In this document: in pieces, positions 37,196 through 49,400 of the stretch
How positions within the stretch are numbered: the first letter of the stretch is position 1
How the letters are laid out: each line of letters begins with the position of its first letter
Notes under the pieces: model-generated
Databases searched by the model: none
The model's input: the letters and a program-made list of their open reading frames with translations, nothing else
What the model was told of the DNA's origin: nothing
Made by a program: the position numbers and the translations under genes
Assembly: GCA_012932295.1 (NCBI GenBank)
Contig: JAAONU010000123.1
Location: 3,410,001 to 3,474,000, forward strand
DNA: 64,000 nt
Direction: 5' to 3'
Source: Cyclina sinensis
Lineage: Eukaryota > Mollusca > Bivalvia > Venerida > Veneridae

Positions 37196-40100
37196 AAAAA
37201 GGTCTTCCATACAAAAAAAGCATTACCTGCATAATGAAAAGTAGGTTAAAATCACTTGCCTCGTCAAAGCTCTATTGACTTCTTCATGATAATTTGGGTC
37301 AGATCAATACAATTCATTTCTTTCCTTTCTAGGTCTTTTCTTATTTACCAAACTTTGTTCATTCCTTTGAACTTAAATTACCAGTAGTTTTGTTCGGCCA
37401 GAGATTCCCTCCTTGGACTTATGTATCAATGTAACTCCTTTGCTTTAATGACTGAAAGATTGGTGTAGTTTTATAACCATCTGAATAGTAAGCTAATAGT
37501 TTAAAATCAATTTCTTGATTTTTTGTGAAAATATTCGTCGTTATCTTCATGCACGTGCAGATTGGCTGAGGAGTAAATACTCCAGCAATACACATTGAGC
37601 ATGAGCAGTTAATATCATATTATTATGCCAACATCAGACAAAATTGCTGGAGATAATGCCCTCGATTTTTTAAGACTATTTGATCTAGAATCTAGAAATC
37701 CAAAGGGTATATTCACAAGATGCAGTCAACAAACTTGCAGCATCTGATTTTTGCAATTGCAGCTATTCTGAGCAGAGTTATAGCCCTTGAATTATTGCAG
37801 CAATGAATTAGATGATATACTAATATCAAAAGTTAGTCCTCTGATTATTCTCCATCAACATTTGGAGACAAAAAGGACAAAAAAAACCAATGCTGTTTAT
37901 GTTTATTTCTCAAAACAGAAACACTAATAAAGCTGTAATGACATAGCAAGAGTATTATTGCGTAATTTTGTAAATAACTGACATTATAAATGTAGAACAC
38001 AACAAAAAAATAACCCATGTTAGAAAAAAGAATAACTTGATAAACTGTATGACAAAACAATAAGCAACAAGATAATTAAAGAAATCTTTGTATCTTTTAG
38101 TTTTCCATCAAAAACCATTTGAAGTATATTTCTTGCATAATATTGTCGTCTGCTGCAGAAGCTAGTGTACAAATGTTCAGGGACTTACCCACCGATAAAG
38201 AAATACATAAACAATCTGAATAATTATCTACTATTAAAATCAGTTCCACTGTTTTTTGTTCCTTAACAAAGTAGTAGGTACAATCGTTCTAATTTTAGAA
38301 GTTCTAAATATAGAATCATGACATGATTTCATATATGTACATCAACTGTCATTGAATGGATTTAAACTGAATAGATTTTCTAATGAAAAAGTCAAAGTTG
38401 GTAATTTCATTTAGTTATATTACCAGTTTTTTGTATATGCCCCCTTCCCATTTTGTATATGGCTACTCTTGTCTACTTTCGAGATGAAGATTTCCAGTTA
38501 GCATCTATCAACAGATTTCAAACCTTCTAGCTTCTTAACCAGTATATACATATTTTTTTTTTATACATCACCTATAGCAACTAAAGAAGAGAAATCATAT
38601 GAAACTTTCCTGAATTAATCGTCGTACAGATCCTAATAAAGTACCCAGCATATTTAAATCTAAGAACATTCGTAAAATGAAATATTTCAAAGAATTCAAA
38701 ACAAAAAAGATGATTTTCTTTTTACTCTGAAAAAAATCGAATCAAAAACAAATGCAAGGTCTCTCGAGATTCATATTTGTTCATACAAGGCACAGTATTT
38801 CTTCACAACATTATTCTAAACTTAACAGCTAAGTAATGCACAGAATGTATTAAATGTACAGAAGTCCTAGACTAGAACAAGATTCATTTTCATTAGACAG
38901 CACAAAAAACGTGAATGTTCTTAAACATTTCTATTTGCTCGTTCTAGATTCTGATTAAAAGACACAAGCATACTACATTTTATCACTAGAAAGCCGTCTA
39001 AGAATAAACACACATAGATTTCTAATTAATGTGGCTAAAATCAAAAAGCCTTATATAAGCATATTAATTTTGCAAAGAAAAAGTTGAAGAAGTGAAATAG
39101 AAAAAAACAGAATATGAGGCACGTATAATAGAAATGCTTCCATGTAATACTGTATAAAAAAAGAAAGAAAAAAAAATGACAAAAAATTAACCAACTTTGA
39201 CTGTTGCACAAATAGTAAGTGTAAATCGAGTAATATATATATAAAAATGTATTTACAGAGGCTAGCAATATCAACTTGCCAAATCTGCATGTGTAAAAAG
39301 GTATTTCAGTAATCAAATGAAAAAAAAGGTGAATATTTGTTGAGCACAAGAACAAAAAGATAGATATAGCAATCTTTTCAAAACTATCAACATTTCTGTA
39401 CCAACCAGCAAAAAAAACATTTAAAAAGCATTTTGATTTACCTCTGAACTGTTAAAATATTTCTTGCTTTTATTATCTTCTTAACAAAAGCCATTGCACC
39501 CTGTTTTCAAACATCAGGTGGCATAAGAGTATGAACCATTTTACCCATGAGTGTTTTACTTTGAAAAAGAGAAGACATATTGTTTTCATGCGAAAGAGCT
39601 AACTATCCAACATAGTTCATTTGATGTGCTTTTATTTCATTCTTTGAACATTTTTTTCCAAAGAGTACAGCCATACAGGCTTGTAAGTAAATTTCTTTCC
39701 TCCATAACTGTGTACTTTCTCAAACAATATAAAATTCTGAGTCAGTAACGAGCTCAAATCCATGACCTCAAATCAGTAAAGGGTGACCATGGCAGTTGTT
39801 TTTTTTTTGATTTAGAAAATGAATGACCAGTGCAAAATATAAATGTGTCTGGAGAACACCATTACAATACAATAAAACTAGAGAACCCTGGCCCCTTACA
39901 AACAAGTTAAATATGTATGAATGTATAATACAAGAAAATATGCATGAAAACTGTTTACAAAGAGTATAACTATAACAAGTGGTATTTCCTTTAACAAATG
40001 TATACTGAAATTAAATGTTCTGGTCCCAGATTTTAATTGGCATATTATTATAGAATTGTAAAATCTCAGAGTAAATGTCAGATGAAGAAAAGGTGTATAA

Positions 40101-40490
40101 GAATTTCAGAAAAAATAACTTGCCATCTTGTTATATTTCTGAAATGGTAGACTTCCAACACCTAAAAAGGTTTAACTGTCACCTTAAATATTTTGAATCC
40201 CAACAAAGGATATTATAAAACTTTTCTAAAGAGACAATGATGTAATGTCATGCTTAATTTTTATGTAAATAGATTCTCATCCCCCCGACCTCCATTACAA
40301 CCATAAAAACAAGTCCTGCAAATAACATATTTGTAATTTTGCTTAAATTTGACATCATTCATGTACAATCAAAGATTAGTAAGGTGTGCCAAAGTTTATT
40401 AGTACAGTTTTTGTTTAAATATCTAAAGAAATCCATTCAAAACACAGTTCCCTCACTGTATCCACAAATGTTGTACCTTGTAGCGGGCAT
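37196..40490 (-). other. 3' flank / probable 3' UTR of the upstream gelsolin gene
   Basis: AT-rich sequence without exons. A minus-strand AATAAA (TTTATT at 40395-40400) lies about 95 bp past the stop codon and is the nearest candidate poly(A) signal. Further ones exist, so the UTR length is open. Confidence 0.35.
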
Positions 40491-43400
40491 TTAAGCAGCT
40501 ATCGCCATCTGGAAACCAGAGTCCTGTCTTCCTCCCTCGGCAACACATGTGATTGGAATCAATGGGTGACTGCTCTTCATCAGAAATGACTGTGGTGTAT
40601 AAACAGTGTAACTTATAACTCTACTGTAAAACAAGGTTCCCTTTTTCCCCCAAAGTTTGGTAAAAATGTAAGACGGACAAAGACACTGGACTTAAAGGCA
40701 TTCTAGAAATAACTAAAACCTAAACATTACCATGTTTTCACATAGAAAGAAATATGAAGGCACAGAAGCATACGGATACTGAAAAAGGCCTTAATATCTT
40801 TTTACAGAGTTATCCTGAAATATTAACAAATCTTTAATACTATTTTCTTAAAGGATTATAATTTACTCTTAAAATGCTTCAGGTAGTGCCCCAAACTTCA
40901 ATGTACATAAACATTCTAATTATTTACTAAGCAATGTTGTGTAACTTATTTAACTGGCTGAACTGTGATTACTAGGAACTACCTCTTAAATTCAGAGTTG
41001 TATCAGTGTGGCAGTTTATCTAACCAATGTAACTGGGAAAGACCAGTACTAGACACCCATCCCTAATAAGAAACTACCAACTTTCTCACTTACCCGGTAC
41101 TTTACTGTGTGATCAAGTCCATTATCACGTGCATCAGTAAGATACACTGTCTATCTGCTACAAAATCAGAGATACTTACATGAGCATAACTCATGGCATT
41201 TCTCCGTTCTGCCTCACTGGTTCCTTTTCCTACCCACACAAACAAGGCCTTCTTTGTGTCCAGAATGAACACATCCTGTAGCAAATGATAGGTGAAAACT
41301 CTTGTAGTAATACATTATCAGATTCTTAAATCAAGCATCATAAAGTCAACTCTTTCATTTTAAAATCAAGTATTTAACTCTTCTTTTTTTTAAACACAGT
41401 GTTTCAGTCTGAAAAAAATAACATCTTAATTAAGTTACAAAGATCCCCCTATCAAAAACAAACTGAAACGAAGAGTGGAATGTTTCAATGTGTGCTCAAG
41501 CCCTGAATAATCTCATCTTCCTTTTATTTACATTACTGCATATATCTGCGCCATTTTATGTATAATAATCTTAATAAAAATTATGCTTTGTGAATTCTTA
41601 AAGTCCTCACCTTGGTATCAAGATCACTCTGTGACACGTCTCCTTTTTTCTCCAGTCTGTACGTCATTTTCCCGCTGGCATCAGACAGACGGTAAAGTTC
41701 CTTCTCGTCGTCCTTGGCAACAAAGTCACTGTTATCATCATCACCATCATCTTCCTCTGTCAGACTCTTGAAGAAGTCATGCTGAAACACATATCATCAT
41801 CAACATCATCATCATGCTTTCAACAATTATTAACCCAAAAATCATTATCAACAATCATTTTCCTTTAACATGAAGTTTTAAAAACCAGTTTTGTACACCA
41901 TTAATTCATTAATGTTAAAAATAAAGAACAATCAAATTATATTCATAGAATGTCTATTGAGTCTTTAATAAGCAGACATTGATTTATTTTATTGAGTATA
42001 GTACATTTTGTATACTGTGTGTCCTTGGTGTAGCATTTAATATGTTTTGAATATAAAATTGTGTAGAAGAAAATGTTTGGTTTTCAATATGTCCTTCATT
42101 TAAAAATGACATATACGAACATGCATTACATAACTGATGTTTCAAATACTTCTTGGAATTGTCACATATGCTGTAAACCATGTTTCTCAGGATAACCGGA
42201 AATAAAAGAACAACGACTGTCAACAATGTTGGTTCTTAACCTTTTTCGACCAACAATCAACTGAAATAGTGTTTTATACTTTGACTTTTTCAAGCCCAAA
42301 GATGCATGTATATTATTACCCCAGGTTCGGTACTTCCTTCGTCTAGGACCTCAGTTACAGCCTTGCCTGTCCTCTCACTCTTCAACTCTTGTAAGTACTG
42401 CATGGCCTACAAAAGTTATTTCACACATGCATTCTTCCTTAGTATAAAAAGACACTACTGTACACAACAGTTTAAACACTCTCAAAGCCAATAAATTCCC
42501 CTCCCCACTTATGCAGTCAAAAAAGAGAACTCCAATTTAATGCTGGAGTAAAACATTCAATTAATTTCAATAAACACTGAATACAAGCATTTTTAAAAAT
42601 AACAGCACACTACTTCACATTCAAATAGACATATTAATTGAACATAAACAAATATTCCTGGCTCAAGTGTGAATAAATGGGACGGTATTAAAAAAAAAGT
42701 GCTTGATGGAGTTTGTAATTAGAACTGTGCAAAATGCATGGGTCATAAGTGCATTTCAATAGAGAAATATGATATTAAAAAAAGTATAACCCAATTCAAC
42801 ATCTTAGTTCTTTAAGCAGACTACTAAATGTTTCAACAACATCATGCAAGAAATACCTGAACACAAGAGGGAAAGTTCAGATATAATGAACTAATAACTA
42901 ATATATGAAACAGACTCCTAGATGGAAAGACAGTAAAATCTGACAACTTGTACTTGGGCATTCACTGCAGTTTGGTAGTTGTAATAAATCTGAAGTTTTT
43001 ACTTCTGAGAAGTCTTAGTTCATATGCATTTATTTTCACATAATCATTGGGCCTTTTTAAAACACATACAAACCTTCATTCTTTCATCTTTATTGCTTCC
43101 ACTGCCATTCCACTGGTAGATCTTGAGACCCTGGTCCAGGATGAAAACATCATCTGACTTCAGACTGGATTTGTTACGAGTTACCTCCCTTACTTCCACA
43201 TGTTTCCTTGTCCCGGAGAAGTGAAGCAGGCGTGGTGTGTACTCTTCAGGTTTAACTATTCTAAATCCTGTGTCTGCTCCACCCTTCATTATCCTAAAGT
43301 AAAACATGAATTGAGAAAGTGAACAAGAGGGCCATGATGGCCCTGGATCGCTCACCTGAGTACTTTGGTTTGCTGTTAAGCAGTATTTCATTTTTTAATT

Positions 43401-46400
43401 GAAAATATGTAAGTGCCTACAAACCAAATATGTAAAATATCAGTCAATAAATAAAGGCTCTATGACAGAAAGTAGAAATATCTATTATAAGCTATGGTGA
43501 CCTTGACCTTGACCCAGTGACCTCAAACCCTACCCATGGGTAGAGGTCCATGCAAGGAACCTCTATACTGAATATCAAAGATATTGGTCTATAAATGAAG
43601 GCTCTATGAGGTACAATAGATAAATCTACTTTTAGCCTCCGTGACCTTTAACCTAATCCAATAATTTGAAAAAGCTTGATAAAGCTTGCTTCATGCCAAA
43701 TTTTAAAATTCTAGGTCTTGTGGTTTCATACAAGAAGATTTTTTAAAGATTTTCTTCTATATTGTTATTTAAAACTTGTGACCCCTCGGGCGGGGCCAAT
43801 AGTGACCCTAGGGACATTTTTCTAACAAACTTGGTAGAGGTCCACTAGACAATGCTACACACCAAATATCTAAGCTCTATAACTTACAGTTTCTGACAAG
43901 AAGATTTTTTTAGATTTTCTTATATAACTCTTTGTAAAACTAGTGGCCCCTGGGGCGGGGCCATTTTTGACGTAGAGGTCAGGATTTGAACAAACTTGGT
44001 AGAGGTCCACTAGACAATGCTACACACCAAATATCTAAGCTCTATAATTTACGGTTTCTGATAAGAAGATTTTTTAAAGATTTTCCTATATAACTCTATG
44101 TAAAACAAGTGACCCCCGGGGCGGGGCCATTTTTGACCCAGAGGCCAGGATTTGAACAAACTTGGTAGAAGTCCACTAGACAATGCTACATACCAAATAT
44201 CTTAACTGTAGGCCTTCTTGTTTCTGACAAGAAGATTTTTTAGTTTTTCCTATATAACTCTATGTAAAACAAGTGACCCCCGGGGCGGGGCCATTTTTGA
44301 CCCAGAGGCCAGGATTTGAACAAATTTGGTAAAGGTCCACTAGACAATGCTTCACACCAAATATCTAAGCTCTATAACTTACGGTTTCTGACAAGAAAAT
44401 TTTTTAAATTTTTTTATGGGGCGGGGTCATTTTTGACCCAGAGGCCAGGATTTGAACAAACTTGGTAGAGGTCCACTAGACAATGCTTCACACCAAATAT
44501 CTAAGCTCTATAACTTACGGTTTCTGACAAGAACATATTTTAAGATTTTCCTATATAACTCTATGTAAAACTAGTGGCCCCTGGGGCGGGGTCATTTTTG
44601 ACCCAGAGGCCAGGATTTGAACAAACTTGGTAGAGGTCCACTAGACAATGCTACACACCAAATATCTAAGCTCTATAACTTACGGTTTCTGACAAGAAGA
44701 TTTTTTTAAGATTTTCCTATATAACTCTATGTAAAACAAGTGACCCCCGGGGCGGGGCCATTTTTGACCCAGAGGCCATGATTTGAACAAACTTGGTAGA
44801 GGTCCACTAGACAATGCTACATACCAAATATCTTAACTCTAGGTCTTGTGGTTTCTGACAAGAAGATTTTCAAGTTTTCCCTATATAACTCTATGTAAAA
44901 TCAACTGACCCCTGGGGTGGGGTCAGTTTTGTCCCCAGGGACATAATTTGAACAAACTTGGTAGAGGTCCACTAGATGATGCTTCATACCAAATATCAAA
45001 GCTCCAGGCCTTGTGGTTTCGGACAAGAAGATTTTTAAAGATCCAACTTATAAAATCTATTTTTAGCTCCAGTGAACCAGAAATGCAATGGACCAGAACC
45101 ATTTGAACAATCTTGGTAGAGCTTCATGCAAGGAACATCCCAGGCAAATTTCATTAAATTTGCCCCATTGGTTTCAGAGGAGATGTCGTTTGAATGAAAA
45201 GTTGACGACGGACGGACGGACGGACTGACGGAAGACGGACAAAGACCGATCAGAAAAGCTCACCCTATTTTATCCTCAGTTGTTAACATTTGTGAAAATC
45301 TGTTTATCCTAAGTAGCGAGGTGGATATCAAGCTACACTGACATAACGAATGTAATAAGAAATTCAAGGAAACTGCAGGTTAGTGAGAATATTATCAAGA
45401 TGCACTTCTGCTTAAAATGTCTACTAAAAGTACTGTACACCCTTGTGTGCTGTGTGACAAACATTAAATTGATCAAAATGCATGGATATAACATATGGTA
45501 GTAACTTTTTTTAATCTGTGGAACACTACAGAAACATTTCTGGAATCTCTAAGCCTTGTTGTACTGAGTAGGAAATGATAGTAGTTTTCCCTTACGTGAT
45601 GGTCGTGAAGTAACTCTTGAAAAGAGTAGATTCAAATCCCTGGACCTCTCTATGCTGGATTGGTTTATCATCCAGGAAAGTGTCCAGCTCCACCGTCTTA
45701 TATGCTGCTGTGCCATACTCATCCTTATAAAGAAGCCGAAGAAAAAAACAATTATAAGACAAGCTGTCAGAATGACAAGACGTTCCCCCGCCCTAACTCT
45801 CATACACTCACTTAGGTGCACCAGATATCCTCAAGATGAATAAAGAAAGTCAATTCATCTTGAATTACCATAACTTTTCTTCTTTAAAGTTTGAGGATTC
45901 AGTAATTCTTCAGTTATCAAGTTAAAATCACTTAAGCAGAGCAGGTGACTGTAACCTTGATTTTTAATGCATCAACCTTAAAATTATACAGGTTTTCTAC
46001 ACAACATTAGCAATCATCACCCTATAAAGTTTAAGTTCCTGGTTTAATATTTTCTTTAGTAAATGAACAGAATCTGTTCTGTTAATCTACTTGACATGCC
46101 CAACCATCCCGTGAAGCTGCAGTTGTTGGTGAGTTACTGATCCAGAACTATTTTCAAAGTTCATGCCCCAGTGATGTTTCCCTGAACTGACAAGAATCAT
46201 TAGGTATCATCTAGTCTTCATGCCTTCTAGACTTATTAACTGGAAAAAGATATCAAAGAACAGTCCCGTATCAGCTTGACAGTATGGATCCAAGAACCTA
46301 AACATACACTTGTAGGCAAAAAAACCCATTACAGATCATCTACTCATTATGCACAACCATCCTGTATGGTCTGAGAGTTCTTGGTTCAGATATTCTTGAG

Positions 46401-49400
46401 TTACTGATTAGAAACTGTTTTCAAATTGTAGGTCACTGGGAGATTTAACTTTGGCCCAGTGACCTCAATAACAAGAAGGTTCATCTGCACAAAATGCCCA
46501 ACCTACCTACACAGAATCAGGTCTCTTTGTTTATGCATTCTCAAGTTATTGATTGAAAACCACTTATTCAACTGAAGAATTGACATACATGTATATGAGC
46601 AAAACAATATACCCGGTACTCCTTGATGTTCTTTTCTCCCATTTATTACTAATTAACCATGTCTTAATTCAATAAGAAACCAATTTAGCTAACACTGAGT
46701 GATGGGAAGATACAGTCCTCCCCAAATGTCACCTCCCATCAATGACATCCTCTTTACAACCACATTTCAATCCCCCTTGTGGGAATTCTGTGCATTTTTA
46801 TTTCTCATGTGCAAAACCTCAAGACAAGGAGCAACTAAACTACTAACAAGACCTGAAAACATCCCACGAATGAAACATCTTGACCTCCAGGGATTTCCCA
46901 AAATGTTCATTTGGTATTTTCAGCTCCTGCCATTACGTGTATAAATCCCAAGGGGCATAATAAATTCAGAACTAAATAGGAGCAATATTTCTGACAGCCA
47001 TTTTTTATGATTTAAAGAAAATAAAGTTGCAAATGCTGTGCGCTTTGATAATACAATTAATTAAACAAACATACAACACTTGATACATGTATCTGATAAT
47101 CTCTGTTTAGTATTCAGCATGATGCATCACAGGAATACTGACACATACATGTATAATTTTAAAGATACAATGTACTAAATATACATCTGATGAAGATTTT
47201 TAGTAAATAACATGTAAATAATCAGATCTTGAAATTTTAAAGAAAGCAGAGCAGGTACAGTCATCCTATTTAGCTGCAATGCATTATAACTATGATAACA
47301 CTTCAAACTGACAGGTCCAACACTTAAGATTAGTCAAACCTCCCTAGAACAACAACCATCCTACAGCAACCACTTTCACTTCATCTAGATGGTATTTGCT
47401 CTTGGAAGTTTGGACTGGATGTCTTTTTGGTTAGAAACTTCGAACTATTTACACAAAGTAAGTTCTATAGAAGGGCTCAAACCAATGACTCATTGTTGGC
47501 AACCTTCATCACTTGATCATACAGACAAACTGCATTGATGACAACCCTTTTGTTTTTTAAGACATTTTAACCCTTACCATGCTGGAGGCAACTGTTACTG
47601 ACTCTGCCTTGACATGCAGACATCCATGCAATCTGATCATGGTCTTCACTATTCACCATCCAGTTAGTAAATTTTCACCCCAATAAACAATTAATGGATC
47701 TGTCCAAATTGAAAGATGGACAAGTCCATTTTAAATATTTAACACTGTAAGGGAAGTTAGGGTGATCTGTTTAAGCAATTAAAATGCTTTAGAATGTCCT
47801 TACAATCTAAGAAGTAGCTGAACTGACCTGTGTACTCTGTGCACCAATCCAGAAGTGGACATCATACTGGAGTTCTTCTTCATCGGGGACTTTGTATGTC
47901 TGGAATGAAAGAGAAATATCCAATTTCCATGCTTTTACAAAAATTTACAAGTCAAGTGAATGAGCATATGATCTATTTTTATAAACCAAGAGTTTCTTCT
48001 AAGAAAAGGTCTAAAACGTAGTTTTGGACAAATAGGTTTACTAGCTGAAAGATGTTATACTTAAAATCTCATACTTAAAGCCTTATACTTAAAATCTTAA
48101 GAGACCCAAGTAATGTGAGCTTGATGCACTATTAAGCTCTAGATTGAGGAAATTTTGAAATACACCATTAAAATGTTTTACTTGTTTGTCTTAGCTAAAC
48201 AGATCAAATAATCTTCCTGTTTTCAACCACTATAATATATCTTTCTTTCAAACTTGGTAAACTAACCATTAATTATCAACAACCAATGAAAATGCTTCCC
48301 AAACAATGACAAGGACAGTAAATTGCATGTTGCTGAAGTATCATAAATTAACCTTCAATAACAGTCATTGAAAATCATACCCTGACAAAAAAAGACAGTT
48401 AAATACATCCATAAATATAATAAAGGATAATATTATAATTTCCAACTCTCTTCCTTATGCAAATTCACAGTTTATTCCACTACCCCATTGCTCTGACCAC
48501 TTCGCTGATAAGAAACCAGAAAAAAATTCAATTCCTTAGTGACAACCATCTGGCTATCTATATCTTTAAAATCATAAATTTTAGAAATAAGAAAAATGTT
48601 GTAATAAGTAGAAAAACCACTTTGTATTTCATTATGACTTTATTACATACTTAACGTGTATTTTTTTTAATTTAAATTTTTGCACTGAATCATAAATCAT
48701 TTATAATAAGGTATTTGGTGCATTTGCATCACAAAGAGAATCATAACAAATGTCACCCTGAGTCATATTATATTATACAGAGAATAAAAATAAACACATT
48801 ATATCTTCAGACAGCCCTACTCTAAGTACTAGGACATATACTGTATAATTTTTATTTCAACTACTTTTTTATTTTTCAAACACTTTAGAACTTAACAGAT
48901 CAGTACCATGGGAATTACTTCTAAATCATTTGACACTATTTCCTTGATTATCTTCCTAAAGAAACAACTCTGTCTTGGCAGAAAAACTTCTTCAATTTTC
49001 CGGAAACGTATGGATTTCAAAATGATGATAATATTGTATAGTTTTCATGTACTTGTCAAAACATGAATTGGCTGAAAACACTTAATGAATGCTAAAAAAA
49101 AATGTTATTTTAAATGCAAAGATGTAAATCAAACCAACTCAAAAACAATTCTTCCACCCACATCCCTGTTTAAATTTTTCTCGCTCTTCCTGGATTGTCC
49201 GATATAACAATATACTGAAGATATACGTACACTGACTGTCCAGTCATAAATAAAGCATCTGCAAATTAACTTCCTCTACTATATTGCGTAATGTTTATGC
49301 CCTAAACAAGGATGTACCCATGAAAAAAAAAATTGTTGCGTAATAGGGAGTGAGCTATGTTGAAATGACCAAACTGTGTTCATACGATAACAAGTTCTAG

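Noticed and set aside
45652..45843. Plus-strand frame over a gelsolin exon
   Set aside because: Shadow of the minus-strand exon 45596-45723, which fits the gelsolin family with exact splice sites.
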